DNA of 64,000 bases from CAYUVF01 sp964448045 (GCA_964448045.1 CAYUVF010000005.1:38475-102474); one strand, 5' to 3'. Positions 46,733 through 55,773 are shown, numbered from the stretch's first letter. The notes: generated by a model from the letters alone, not told the origin. A program made the numbers and translations.

Positions 46733-49700
46733 ATGCGGATCGAACGGGTGGCCCTAGTCGGGAGGTTGAGCCGATCTTTGGTCGTGCTGCTGGCCCTGCT
46801 GACGGGACTGAGCGCCTGTGTGCCCACGCAACCGGAGGCCAATGAGCCCGCGGCCGAAGTGCAAACACAGCCCGCCGCCACATCGCGCCCTCCCCCAGTG
46901 GCGGACCGATCGCCCCTCATCCCGCCGCGGTTCGAGACCCTCACCGTGTCCGACGGGCTGGTTTCGAACGAAGCGAATGTCTTCCTGCAGGACCGTCAGG
47001 GCTTCCTCTGGATTGGCACCTTCGGGGGGCTGAGCCGATTCGATGGCGCCACGTTTACAAACTTCGTTTACGACCCCGCGGACCCTACGAGTCTTGCCGA
47101 GAATAAGGTCAATAGCCTCTTCGAAGACCGAACCGGCTCGATCTGGGTCGGGACCAACGGCGGGCTGGACCGCTTCGACCCCAAGACGGAGACGTTCACG
47201 CACTATCGCCATGACCCCGCGGACGCCACGAGTCTGAACCATAACGTGGTTCGTGCGGTCGTGGAGGGGGCAGCCGGCGCGATCTGGGCCGGAACGCGCG
47301 GTGGCGGTCTGAATCGGCTCGATCCGGCGACCGGGGTGCTGACACGGGCTCCGCGTGCGATTATCGACCCGGAGGCGATCGAGGAGGAAGTGTTCGCCCT
47401 TCTCGCGAGTAAGGACGGTACGTTATGGGTCGGCGGCACCGACGGGCTCGCGCGCTACGATCCGTCGACGGAGACCTTTTCGGTCGTTCGGCGTGAGGGC
47501 GGTGATCCGGAAGCGGCTCCCCTTCCAACCATCTACAGCCTGTGCCGCGATCAGAATGGAGTGATTTGGGCCGGCAGCCGCACCGCGGGCTTATTTCGAT
47601 ACGACCCCACGTCGCAAGCCGTCGTCCACTATCCACACGACCCGGCGGCGCCCGGCGCCATCGGAGACCCCTGGGTCCTCTCGATCATCGAGGACGCTAC
47701 GGGCACCCTCTGGGCGGGCACGAACGGGGCAGGACTTCACCGATACGATCGGGCGTCGGACACATTCACACGGTTCACGTACGATCCTGCGAACCCGGAA
47801 AGCCTGCGCGACAACAACGTATTGTCGCTGTTTGAGAGCCGGGACGGCGTGCTCTGGGTAGGCACGTATGGCGGACTCGCGCGGCGGTACCCGCTCTCCC
47901 GGCACGTCGCCCGCGAGAGCGTCCGAGCGGACGATGCGCGCAGTCTCCGCTCCAACGCGGTCACGGCGTTCGCCGAGGATGCATCAGGCGCATTATGGGT
48001 GGGCACTGACGGTTCGGGGCTCAACCGACGCGAAACGTCAGCAGCCGGCGATTTTATGCGGGTGCCCTACGAGCAGCGCCGGCCCAATTCGCGTGCGGCA
48101 ACCGATATCCTCTCCCTCACGCTCGACGATGACGGCGTGCTTTGGGTCGGCGCCGTCGGCGGCCTGTACTGGCGCGACCCCGACACGGGACGCTTCACGC
48201 AATTCCTCGACGCCGGGATCGACGCCGGCAACCAGGACGTGGTCGTGTACGACGTGAAGGCCACCGGTCGGCGAGTGCTTGCCGGCGCGGGCGTCGAAGG
48301 CGTCCTCGACATTGCGTTGGCCGAAGGCCGCACGGCGCGCGCCAAAATTGCCGACACGCCCGTCGTGGTCACCGCGGTGCTCCGCGACCGCACGGGAGAG
48401 ATCTGGGCGGGGACGTACAATGTCGGATTGTGGCGCGTAGTCACGAGAAGCGGCGCGCCGCCCCGTCTACAGCGCGTCCTGCTGGCGCTCAGCTCCCAGC
48501 AAATCAACACCCTGTACGAAGACCGCACCGGCGCCATCTGGATTGGGACCGGCGACGGGCTCAACCGGCTGGTCATCGACGGGGCGGATACCACCCTCAC
48601 GCGCTTCCACCGCGCCAACGGGCTGCCCGACACGGTCATCAGGGGTCTCATCGAAGACCGCCAGGGCCGCCTCTGGATCGCGACCTCGACGGGCCTGTCC
48701 TGGCTCGACCCCCAGACCGAGACCTTCGTGTCATACGACGCTCAGGATGGCATGGTGACAGGTGGGCCGCTCTACCGGAGCCCGCGCACCGGGCGAATCT
48801 ACGTTGGCGGCAACTTCGGCTACGCGTCCTTCGACCCAGAGGCGCTGACGGTCGAGCCTCCACCGCCCGCGCCCGTGTTGACAGGACTGCGAATGAGTGG
48901 GGACCCCGTGCGGATCGGGGCCGACGGGTCGCCGCTCCTTCGCGCGCTTTCCATGACGGATGACCTGCGACTTCGCCACCACGACCGGGTCATGACTTTG
49001 GGGTTTGCTTCTCTCGACTTCCGTGCGCCGAGCAAACACCGCTACGCCGTGCGCCTCGATGGCTTCGACGACACCTGGCGAGCGGTCGGTACGCAGCGGC
49101 ACGCCACGTTTACCAACCTCAGTCCCGGCCCGTACACGTTTCGCGTACGCGCAGCAGGTCGGGATGGGGTCTGGGGACGCGAATCGGTCCTCGGAGTGAC
49201 CATCGTACCGCCCTGGTGGCAGACGTGGTGGGCCTACTTCGGCTATGCGCTCCTCGCCGCCGGGCTTGTGACGGCGGTGTACCAAGACCGACGGCGCCGC
49301 CTGCAGCTACGTCATCGGCTGGAGATCGAGCAAATCGAAGCCGCAAAGCTCCGGGAGCTCGACCACGCCCGCAGTCGCTTCTTCGCGAACGTCAGCCACG
49401 AGTTCCGGACACCTCTCACGCTGACCCTCGGGCCGCTCAACGACATGAAGGCCGGACTCTACGGCCCGCTCGACGCCCCGATAGCCCAGCAGGTGGATCT
49501 TGCGCGCCGCAATGCCGGCCGCGTGCTCGATCTCATCAACCAGATTCTCGACGTGGCCCGCCTCGAAGCCGGTCGGTCCCCGCTCCATGCTCGGCTGCTC
49601 GACCTCGGTCCATTCGTCGAAGGCGTTGCGCAGCCGTTCCAGACGCTGGCCGAACGCAGGGCGATGACCTTCGAGGTCGAGCTTCCCCCCGCCCCCATTG

Positions 49701-51001
49701 AGGTCTTCGCCGATGCGCCGCAGTTGCAGAAGGTCGTTGCTAACCTGCTCTCGAACGCGCTCAAGTTCACCCCCGAGGGCGGAATTGTCCGTGTATTGAT
49801 CACATCCGAGGATGGAGCGGCGCATGTGACCGTCCGCGACAGCGGCCCCGGCATTCCGGCGTCCGACCTGCCCCACGTCTTCGACCGGTTCTACCAGGTT
49901 AGCGAACCGGCGCAGACGCAGATGGGCACAGGCATTGGGCTGGCGCTGGCGAAAGAGATCATGGATCTCCACGGCGGCACGCTCGCCGTGGAGAGCGAGG
50001 AAGGGTTCGGGAGCACATTCACCGTCACGCTGCCGCTCGGACGGGCGCATCTCGCCCCGGAGCAGATCGACGAGGCCGCTGAGCCATGGACGCCGAGCAC
50101 GACACTACTCATCGCTGAACCCGACGAGCACGGCATCCCCGCGTTCGCCGGCGAGAATCCAGCTGCCGACGTCACGACGATCCTCGTAGTGGAAGACCAC
50201 GCCGAGGTGCGCGCCTACGTCCGCCGCCACCTTGAAGCCACTCCGGAAGGACATCCCACCTACCGTGTCCTCGAAGCCGCCGATGGCGAGGCCGGGCTGG
50301 CCCTTGCGAAAGCGCGCCTGACGGACCTTGTGCTCTCCGACGTGATGATGCCCAAGCTCGACGGACTGGAACTGTGCCGTGCGCTCAAGGCCGACCCCGA
50401 GACCGACTTCATCCCCGTCATTCTGCTCACGGCGAAGGCCGCGCCCGAGGATAAGATTGAGGGGCTCGGCGAGTTGGCCGACGATTACCTCACCAAGCCG
50501 TTCGACCCGGCCGAACTGCAAGCCCGCATCGCAAACCTGATCACCGTGCGTACGCGGCTACGCGACCGGTTCCGTAAGGAAGGGATGGTGCTCGTAGGGA
50601 CCGAGGATGCTCCCGCTCCAACGCGCCTCCCCGCCCCGGAGGCCGTACCGTCCGCCGCCGACGTCTTCCTGATAGAGGTGCGCGAGGCCGTCGGGGCGCA
50701 CCTCAGCGACGAGACGTTCTCGGTCCAGCGGCTGGCCGACGAAGTAGGGGTGAGCCGGGGGCACCTCCACCGGCAACTTAAAGCTTTTGTGGGGCAGACG
50801 CCCACTGACCTGATCCGAATGGCGCGGCTGGAACGGGCTACGCACCTGTTAGCGAGACGGGCTGGAACTGTCAGTGAGATCGCGTATGCCGTCGGGTTTA
50901 AGAGCATCGGGCACTTTTCGGATAGCTTTATGGAAGCGTATGGGTGTCGGCCGTCCGCCTATGCCGCCCGCAAGGGAGCGGCCGAGGATGAGGCGTCGTA
51001 G
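46733..51001 (+). CDS. Hybrid two-component (HTCS) sensor/regulator
   Basis: A 1422-residue protein joining all parts of a two-component system. The N-terminus has a signal with a lipobox-like LSAC, then about 14 Reg_prop propeller repeats (residues about 70-700, e.g. GSIWVGTNGGLDRF, GTLWAGTNGAGLHRY), a Y_Y_Y domain (about 740-830), one membrane span (about 840-862), a HisKA dimer (FFANVSHEFRTPLTLTL), HATPase (NLLSNALKFT, DSGPGIP, GTGIGLAL), a receiver (VLSDVMMPKLDG, Asp acceptor) and an AraC HTH (about 1320-1415). HTCS proteins usually sense periplasmic glycans and switch nearby polysaccharide genes. No obvious target operon lies here. Confidence 0.93.
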   Translation: MRIERVALVGRLSRSLVVLLALLTGLSACVPTQPEANEPAAEVQTQPAATSRPPPVADRSPLIPPRFETLTVSDGLVSNEANVFLQDRQGFLWIGTFGGLSRFDGATFTNFVYDPADPTSLAENKVNSLFEDRTGSIWVGTNGGLDRFDPKTETFTHYRHDPADATSLNHNVVRAVVEGAAGAIWAGTRGGGLNRLDPATGVLTRAPRAIIDPEAIEEEVFALLASKDGTLWVGGTDGLARYDPSTETFSVVRREGGDPEAAPLPTIYSLCRDQNGVIWAGSRTAGLFRYDPTSQAVVHYPHDPAAPGAIGDPWVLSIIEDATGTLWAGTNGAGLHRYDRASDTFTRFTYDPANPESLRDNNVLSLFESRDGVLWVGTYGGLARRYPLSRHVARESVRADDARSLRSNAVTAFAEDASGALWVGTDGSGLNRRETSAAGDFMRVPYEQRRPNSRAATDILSLTLDDDGVLWVGAVGGLYWRDPDTGRFTQFLDAGIDAGNQDVVVYDVKATGRRVLAGAGVEGVLDIALAEGRTARAKIADTPVVVTAVLRDRTGEIWAGTYNVGLWRVVTRSGAPPRLQRVLLALSSQQINTLYEDRTGAIWIGTGDGLNRLVIDGADTTLTRFHRANGLPDTVIRGLIEDRQGRLWIATSTGLSWLDPQTETFVSYDAQDGMVTGGPLYRSPRTGRIYVGGNFGYASFDPEALTVEPPPPAPVLTGLRMSGDPVRIGADGSPLLRALSMTDDLRLRHHDRVMTLGFASLDFRAPSKHRYAVRLDGFDDTWRAVGTQRHATFTNLSPGPYTFRVRAAGRDGVWGRESVLGVTIVPPWWQTWWAYFGYALLAAGLVTAVYQDRRRRLQLRHRLEIEQIEAAKLRELDHARSRFFANVSHEFRTPLTLTLGPLNDMKAGLYGPLDAPIAQQVDLARRNAGRVLDLINQILDVARLEAGRSPLHARLLDLGPFVEGVAQPFQTLAERRAMTFEVELPPAPIEVFADAPQLQKVVANLLSNALKFTPEGGIVRVLITSEDGAAHVTVRDSGPGIPASDLPHVFDRFYQVSEPAQTQMGTGIGLALAKEIMDLHGGTLAVESEEGFGSTFTVTLPLGRAHLAPEQIDEAAEPWTPSTTLLIAEPDEHGIPAFAGENPAADVTTILVVEDHAEVRAYVRRHLEATPEGHPTYRVLEAADGEAGLALAKARLTDLVLSDVMMPKLDGLELCRALKADPETDFIPVILLTAKAAPEDKIEGLGELADDYLTKPFDPAELQARIANLITVRTRLRDRFRKEGMVLVGTEDAPAPTRLPAPEAVPSAADVFLIEVREAVGAHLSDETFSVQRLADEVGVSRGHLHRQLKAFVGQTPTDLIRMARLERATHLLARRAGTVSEIAYAVGFKSIGHFSDSFMEAYGCRPSAYAARKGAAEDEAS

Positions 51002-51260
51002 CGGGGAACGGGCAAGGGAAACGGGTGCGCAGCATGGAGACGCTCCAGCCTTCGTCCACCCGACTGCTGGAGACAAGACGCAAGGAGACAAGACGCATAC
51101 AGTGATGTCACCATCTCTTCTGTCTGCGTCACATGTGACGTGCGCAGAACACGAGGGGACGTGGGCAGAACGACGGAACGCATACGCGGGGCTATATAGG
51201 GAGCGAGGCGCCGACCTTCTCGGTCAGGCACCGCTAATCCAAACTCTCTTAAGGCCCGTT
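51002..51260. promoter_or_regulatory. Intergenic region with 14-bp palindrome and tandem repeat
   Basis: This 259-bp stretch holds no convincing gene. It has CGTCACATGTGACG (51125-51138), a perfect 14-bp palindrome that may be an operator for the next gene, and GGAGACAAGACGCA at 51069-51082 repeated at 51084-51097. An imperfect repeat GACGTGNGCAGAAC also occurs twice near 51136-51176. Confidence 0.55.
51069..51097. repeat. Two-copy tandem repeat, 14-bp unit (15-bp period)
   Basis: GGAGACAAGACGCA is present at 51069-51082 and 51084-51097, separated by one A. Confidence 0.9.
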
Positions 51261-51944
51261 ATGAACCGTTTTGAACAAAGTATCTGCTTTCTTCTGCTGT
51301 TTCTCTTTATCGCTCCCTCGAGTCTATGGGCCGCATCTGGTCTTTCGGATTCGGAGCCCCAAATGGGCGAGGATCCGCCCACGCTCGTTGGCCATCTGCG
51401 CACGGAACTCCGCGCGGGAACGACCACCCGCCAAGAACTGGCTCTCATCGACGTAATTCGTCTCGGTAGCTGTTTTACTTCCTGTACGGTACAACTCCAA
51501 TCGCTGGGCAAACAAAGTGTCCGCGTGCAGATCGATAACCCCACTGGATTGGGCGCACTCCTGGACCTGAGTAGCCTCAGTCCCGATCTACTCAAACTCT
51601 ACCACACTGGCACGACAGATGGGCTCCGTTTGCTGGCCCTGTCCGCCATCATGGGCCATGGCAGCGAGGAAGTCATTGAGTCGCTGATTAGTACGCCTTC
51701 GTCGCAATCGGCCCGCGTGCGTGAGCTGACCCAACGGGTCGTCGCTCACTACTTTTTCGAGGTGTACCCGGAGCTGCTGCGTGAGGGACAAAAGAGTCAC
51801 TCCGTATCGCTGGAGGAGATCGCCGAGCTTCGGGTAGAGCGTAAGCGCCAAACCCGCAGGGCCGCACGCCGGGCTGCCAAGCAGGCCCAACAGGCCGCTA
51901 CGCAGGCCGAGGAAGCCACGGCGCCGTCGGGGCAGAACGACTGA
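51261..51944 (+). CDS. Exported protein of unknown function with basic alanine-rich tail
   Basis: The ATG at 51261 (MNRFEQSIC) is chosen because a signal peptide starts there (ICFLLLFLFIAPSSLWAA); the open frame upstream is non-coding looking. About 227 residues. After the signal come a small helical region, two cysteines in SCFTSCTVQ that could bind metal or form a disulfide, and a C-terminal coiled-coil-like RKRQTRRAARRAAKQAQQAA segment. HEAT-like helices (LLALSAIMGHGSEEVIESL) suggest a repeat fold. I do not recognise it. Confidence 0.65.
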   Translation: MNRFEQSICFLLLFLFIAPSSLWAASGLSDSEPQMGEDPPTLVGHLRTELRAGTTTRQELALIDVIRLGSCFTSCTVQLQSLGKQSVRVQIDNPTGLGALLDLSSLSPDLLKLYHTGTTDGLRLLALSAIMGHGSEEVIESLISTPSSQSARVRELTQRVVAHYFFEVYPELLREGQKSHSVSLEEIAELRVERKRQTRRAARRAAKQAQQAATQAEEATAPSGQND

Positions 51945-51987
51945 GTTGCCGCCGGAAGCACCTACGCCGCGAGGGGGTGCCCCTTGA

Positions 51988-52012
51988 GGCCCGTGGATCG
52001 ATTCCACGGGCC
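51988..52012. other. Perfect 10-bp hairpin between genes
   Basis: GGCCCGTGGA (51988-51997) pairs with 52003-52012 around TCGAT. No T-run follows, so it is not a standard terminator, but it may mark the 3' end of the preceding gene. Confidence 0.5.
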
Positions 52013-52111
52013 CTCGTGGCAGCTTCATCGGCTCGATGAGGCCGGTTTGCTTCACCTTGTGAACGTTCTAAGCCGTGCCTAACCGATCCCACGCTATTGT
52101 CCGCCTTCGAC

Positions 52112-52483
52112 ATGTCTCTACCATTCACCGTGCTGATCGCCGACGACGATGCGGATATGCGGCTCTACCTGACGGGTTGCCTGAATGGCTTGGGCCTCCC
52201 GAATCTCACGATCTCGGAGGCCGCCAACGGGCGGGAGGCGCTCCACCTCGCTCATGCCCTGGTACCTGCACTTGTCGTCAGCGATATGCTGATGGTTGGT
52301 CTGGATGGCGTGGCCTTGTGCCGGGCGCTCAAAGCAGATCCTCGAACGGCCGCCATTCCGTTTCTCCTGATCAGCGGCGAAACGCGCGCCCCGCTCGACT
52401 GCGCCGACGCCTTTCTGGAAAAACCCTTCGACGCCGCCGGGTTGCGGGCACACGTCGAGCGCCTGCTTCCCCGTCCCGCCTAA
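52112..52483 (+). CDS. Stand-alone receiver-domain response regulator
   Basis: The ATG at 52112 (MSLPFTVLIADDD) is preferred over a TTG at 52097. About 123 residues, a REC domain only. The acidic pocket is IADDDADM, the phospho-acceptor Asp lies in VVSDMLMVGLDG, Thr/Ser switch region is LLISGE, and the Lys is in FLEKPFD. No output domain follows. Such single-domain regulators act in phosphorelay or chemotaxis-like signalling. A decayed copy of its 3' half lies at about 54020-54100, each followed by a secreted-protein gene. Confidence 0.88.
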   Translation: MSLPFTVLIADDDADMRLYLTGCLNGLGLPNLTISEAANGREALHLAHALVPALVVSDMLMVGLDGVALCRALKADPRTAAIPFLLISGETRAPLDCADAFLEKPFDAAGLRAHVERLLPRPA

Positions 52484-52519
52484 TGGACTTCTTGCCTCCT
52501 CCAACCTTCGCCCACCGTC

Positions 52520-53959
52520 ATGCTCCGATTCTCCGCCCTGCGCGCCTGTGCCATCTGCCTTGCGCTCCTCTGGACCGTCCCTACCGCTGCCCAGGAAATC
52601 GTCTGGACGCGCTTTGAGGACGTCCTGGTGCAAACCTCTGCCGATCACGACTATGTGTGGGGGGTGAACAAGTCCAACGAGATCTTCCGCCGCCCCATCA
52701 GCGGCGGGGAATGGGAGAAGATGCCAGGCCTCCTCGTGAACGTCTCTGCCACGGGGGCAGCAATCTGGGGGGTCAACCGTGGCGGTGAGGTCTTTATGTG
52801 CAGAAAGCCCTGCGACAGCGGGGCGTGGGAGCGCGTACCTGGACGCCTGTCGCAAGTCTCCGGCGGCCCGCAGTACGTCTGGGGCATCCAGCAGCCCGGC
52901 GACAAGATCTTTAAGCGCTTCGTCGATGGATCTGGCGAATGGCGTCAGGTTCCGGGTGGCCTGAAGCAGGTCTCTACTGGGGCAACCAATATGGTGTGGG
53001 GGGTGAACGGCGCCGGTGAGATCTATCGCTGCGCGAAGCCCTGCGATGCGGGTGGGCTCGCCTGGGAGCGTGTAGTGGGCGCCCTCTCGCAGGTATCGGC
53101 CAATGACCGCGAAGTCTGGGGCGTGAATGGCGCCGGCGATATCTATCACCTACCGAAACCGTGTCCGGAGGGAATGGAGGAAAGCAATGGGCTGTGCTAT
53201 AGAAGTTGCCAGCAGGATTGGGCCGGTGGTACGTACGGCGACGGTCCGGTGTGCTGGCAGCACTGCCCGGTCTTTTCAGCGGGCCAGGCCATTGGCCAAA
53301 CCGTCCCCTACGACTGCGGCATCGGCTGCGCCCGTGATATAAACGCGTGTGCATCGGTTCTTTTGGATATGGTCAACGCGCCAATTAATCTCGCGCTCAA
53401 TATTATCAGCTTCGGTACTTCCGGGGCAGCGACGAGTGGTGCGACAGCAGCGACTGGCGGTGCGGCGGCGGCGACTTCAGGCGTTACCAAGGCTGCACTG
53501 GCCAGTACACAACGATGGAATGCTCTGATGAAGGCCCTTGAGCAGGCCCAATCAATCGCTGAAACAGCGGCTAACGTCCAAGAGGTATTCGGCCAGGTCG
53601 AAGCATTGGAGACTGAGTTGGACCGATGGGTTCAAGACGCAGGTGCAAACTTCTCTGACTTCACCAGCCATCGAATCGAACAGGTCATTGACCAGCAATT
53701 CCCCAACCCAGAGGACCGCATCTACATCAAGCGGAAGTATGCCCTGTTCCACTTCAACAGCCTGCTCGAACAAGATGGCTGGCGACTGGGCAAGTTAATT
53801 TCCGGGTACGCCGGCTACGAGCCCAGCGGCATTGTTGCCCTGATCGACGCCTTCGTGCAACCGATGTGCAAAGTGGGAGCCAACCCATTCCCGAGCGTGA
53901 CCACCCTGCCGCGGCACCAGCGAACGCCCGACCGATCCATCTCGGCCACCCTGCGATGA
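52520..53959 (+). CDS. Secreted tectonin-repeat protein
   Basis: A 479-residue exported protein; signal peptide ends near PTAAQ. Residues about 25-210 hold four to five tectonin repeats of the form SADHDYVWGVNKSNEIFRRP, GAAIWGVNRGGEVFMCRK, MVWGVNGAGEIYRCAKP and REVWGVNGAGDIYHLPKP, a beta-propeller lectin fold best known from eukaryotes. A cysteine-rich segment follows (CYRSCQQDWAGGTYGDGPVCW). Residues about 270-430 are alanine/threonine/glycine rich, then helical (LEQAQSIAETAANVQEVF). The last 25 residues look unrelated to a normal domain end, so the tail may be altered. Function unknown; glycan binding on the outside is plausible. Confidence 0.75.
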   Translation: MLRFSALRACAICLALLWTVPTAAQEIVWTRFEDVLVQTSADHDYVWGVNKSNEIFRRPISGGEWEKMPGLLVNVSATGAAIWGVNRGGEVFMCRKPCDSGAWERVPGRLSQVSGGPQYVWGIQQPGDKIFKRFVDGSGEWRQVPGGLKQVSTGATNMVWGVNGAGEIYRCAKPCDAGGLAWERVVGALSQVSANDREVWGVNGAGDIYHLPKPCPEGMEESNGLCYRSCQQDWAGGTYGDGPVCWQHCPVFSAGQAIGQTVPYDCGIGCARDINACASVLLDMVNAPINLALNIISFGTSGAATSGATAATGGAAAATSGVTKAALASTQRWNALMKALEQAQSIAETAANVQEVFGQVEALETELDRWVQDAGANFSDFTSHRIEQVIDQQFPNPEDRIYIKRKYALFHFNSLLEQDGWRLGKLISGYAGYEPSGIVALIDAFVQPMCKVGANPFPSVTTLPRHQRTPDRSISATLR

Positions 53960-54019
53960 AAAGCCTCATGGCCTTCGCGGGTGAGGGCGTTGTGAGTGAG
54001 CTGCTCACACGCCCTCGCC

Positions 54020-54110
54020 GTCAGCAATATGCTGATGCCCGGTCTCGATGGCCCTGGGCCGGGCGCTCAACGCAGGCCCTCGAGCACTTGCTCCCCGCCC
54101 CGCCTATTGT
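54020..54110 (+). pseudogene. Decayed copy of the receiver-domain gene
   Basis: In this stretch the translation reads LAVSNMLMPGLDG, matching LVVSDMLMVGLDG of the receiver gene at 52.1 kb, followed by CGGGCGCTCAA as in that gene. The copy then jumps (internal deletion) to CCCGCCTATTG and a leader CTTCCGTCCTCCAACC that parallels CTTGCCTCCTCCAACC after the intact gene. It lacks the N-terminal half and has no start. A stem-loop (53983-53996 with 54004-54016) precedes it. It is a remnant, not a gene. Confidence 0.6.
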
Positions 54111-54143
54111 GCTTCTTCCGTCCTCCAACCTTCGCTGACCCTC

Positions 54144-54608
54144 ATGCTCCGTCTCTCCGTCTTGATCGCCGCCTTCGTCGCGCTCGCACCGGTCCTTGCC
54201 GCGCAACCCATCAGCGACAGCGCGTTCGTGGCCCGGATCTACGCCGACCTCGCCCGGGGCGACGTCGCGGCCGTCGCGGCGGTCCTCGACGACCACGTGC
54301 TCTGGATCGAAGATGCACGCAGCCGTCAAGCCAAGCAGCACTTTGGCCCGGGCACCGTCGCCCGGTACGTGTTACAGCCACAGATCGATGCCGGGATCGT
54401 CGATGTGCCCGGAACCATCGCCACGTCCCGCGGCCGCGTGATGGTCGTGGGGAGCACTCGGCGGGGCATGCCGGGGACAAGACGGTTCAGCCCCGCACCC
54501 TTTTACCACGTGTGGCGAGTGGTCGACGGCCGTGTCGTGAGCGTCGAGCGGTCTGCCAATCGACCCGTTGACGCACACGCCATTGAGCGCAACACCCCCA
54601 ACATCTAA
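54144..54608 (+). CDS. Exported NTF2/SnoaL-like protein
   Basis: The ATG at 54144 (MLRLSVLIAAFVALAPVLAAQ) is chosen for the signal peptide; upstream in-frame sequence belongs to the receiver remnant. 154 residues. The mature part has the alpha-plus-beta SnoaL look: an N-terminal helix FVARIYADLARGDVAAVAAVL, DDHVLWIED, then strands ending FYHVWRVVDGRVVSVERS. Members of this fold are small ligand-binding or ketosteroid-isomerase-like proteins; no active-site claim is made. It shares its 5' leader with the tectonin gene. Confidence 0.75.
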   Translation: MLRLSVLIAAFVALAPVLAAQPISDSAFVARIYADLARGDVAAVAAVLDDHVLWIEDARSRQAKQHFGPGTVARYVLQPQIDAGIVDVPGTIATSRGRVMVVGSTRRGMPGTRRFSPAPFYHVWRVVDGRVVSVERSANRPVDAHAIERNTPNI

Positions 54609-54656
54609 TTCGCTTTCATCTTTTTATCCTTTTTTCCTCAACCGACCCCAACAACC

Positions 54657-55760
54657 ATGAAACGCGTTCTCCTGCTTTCTCTCACCCTCCTCTTCATCAC
54701 GGCTACGCTCGCACTCGCGCAGAAGATGCCGATCACCACGACCTCCGACGACGCCCGCATCCACTACGCCCAGGGCGTGCACGCCACGGGAAACGTCGAC
54801 TTCGACCGGGCCCGGTCTCACCTCGACGCTGCGCTCACCGCCGACCCGAACTTCGCAATGGCTCACCTTTACCGATCCGTCCTCTCTGGGGGCGACGATC
54901 GGACTGAACACATGCGCCATGCGACAACCCACGCCGCGCGGGCGTCCGAGGCCGAGCGCCAGATGATTGAGTCGTACGCGGCCAACCTCAGCGGCGACCA
55001 TGACCGCGAGGCTACGCTCCTGACGGCCCTTGCGGAGCGCTACCCGAACGATCCGATGCCGATGTTCTGGTGGGCCAACACCGAGGCCAACCGGGGCAAC
55101 AACGCCGAGGCGGTCGCGGCCGCCCGCCGCGCACTCACCGCCGATCCGTCCTTCGCCCCGGCCTATAACCTGATCGGCTACGCCGAAGTCGCGCGTGGCG
55201 ACATGGCGGCCGCCGAGCAGGCCTTCCGCGAATACATCCGTCTCGCACCCGATGAGGCGAACCCCTACGACTCCTTCGGCGAGTTCTACCTGGGCCAGGG
55301 CAAGCTCGACGAGGCCGAGGCGCAGTACGAGATGGCGCTCACGAAGAACGCGCTCTTCGAGAACGCCCGCACCATGCTCGCCCGTATCGGCATCGAGCGG
55401 AGCAACCGTCGCTTCGAGCAGGCCGTCGCCAATGGAGACGCCGACGCCGTCGCGGCGCTCTACACGACCGGAGCCGTGGCCTATCCACCCGACGCGCCGC
55501 CCGTCCGGGGTCGGGAAGCCATCGGCGAGCTGTTCGCCGGCTTCGTCGATGGCGGCGTCGATGGCGTGGACCTCGAAACCCTCGAGGTGCGGGCGATGGG
55601 CGACGTCGCCCACGAGATCGGCACGGGGAGGATCTCCGTCGGCGGCGAGGCCGGGGATCCGTTCAGCTACTTCGTCCTCTGGGTGAAGGACGGAGATACG
55701 TGGCGGCTCCACCGCGACATCTGGAATTCGAACGGTCCGGAGACGACGGCCGCAAACTGA
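54657..55760 (+). CDS. Exported TPR protein with C-terminal SnoaL/DUF4440-like domain
   Basis: A 367-residue protein with a signal peptide (MKRVLLLSLTLLFITATLALAQ). Residues about 35-240 are tetratricopeptide-like helices, e.g. FAPAYNLIGYAEVARGDMAAAEQAF and NPYDSFGEFYLGQGKLDEAEAQYEMAL. Residues about 250-360 form a SnoaL/NTF2-type domain (FEQAVANGDADAVAALYT, PPVRGREAIGELFAGF, WRLHRDIWN). It would be periplasmic; a scaffold or small-molecule binding role is inference. It ends before a strong terminator. Confidence 0.82.
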   Translation: MKRVLLLSLTLLFITATLALAQKMPITTTSDDARIHYAQGVHATGNVDFDRARSHLDAALTADPNFAMAHLYRSVLSGGDDRTEHMRHATTHAARASEAERQMIESYAANLSGDHDREATLLTALAERYPNDPMPMFWWANTEANRGNNAEAVAAARRALTADPSFAPAYNLIGYAEVARGDMAAAEQAFREYIRLAPDEANPYDSFGEFYLGQGKLDEAEAQYEMALTKNALFENARTMLARIGIERSNRRFEQAVANGDADAVAALYTTGAVAYPPDAPPVRGREAIGELFAGFVDGGVDGVDLETLEVRAMGDVAHEIGTGRISVGGEAGDPFSYFVLWVKDGDTWRLHRDIWNSNGPETTAAN

Positions 55761-55773
55761 TCGACGCCCTCCC

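Noticed and set aside
53983..54016. Strong stem-loop after the tectonin gene
   Set aside because: Not called as a terminator because no T-run follows on either strand and the stem has a bulged T.
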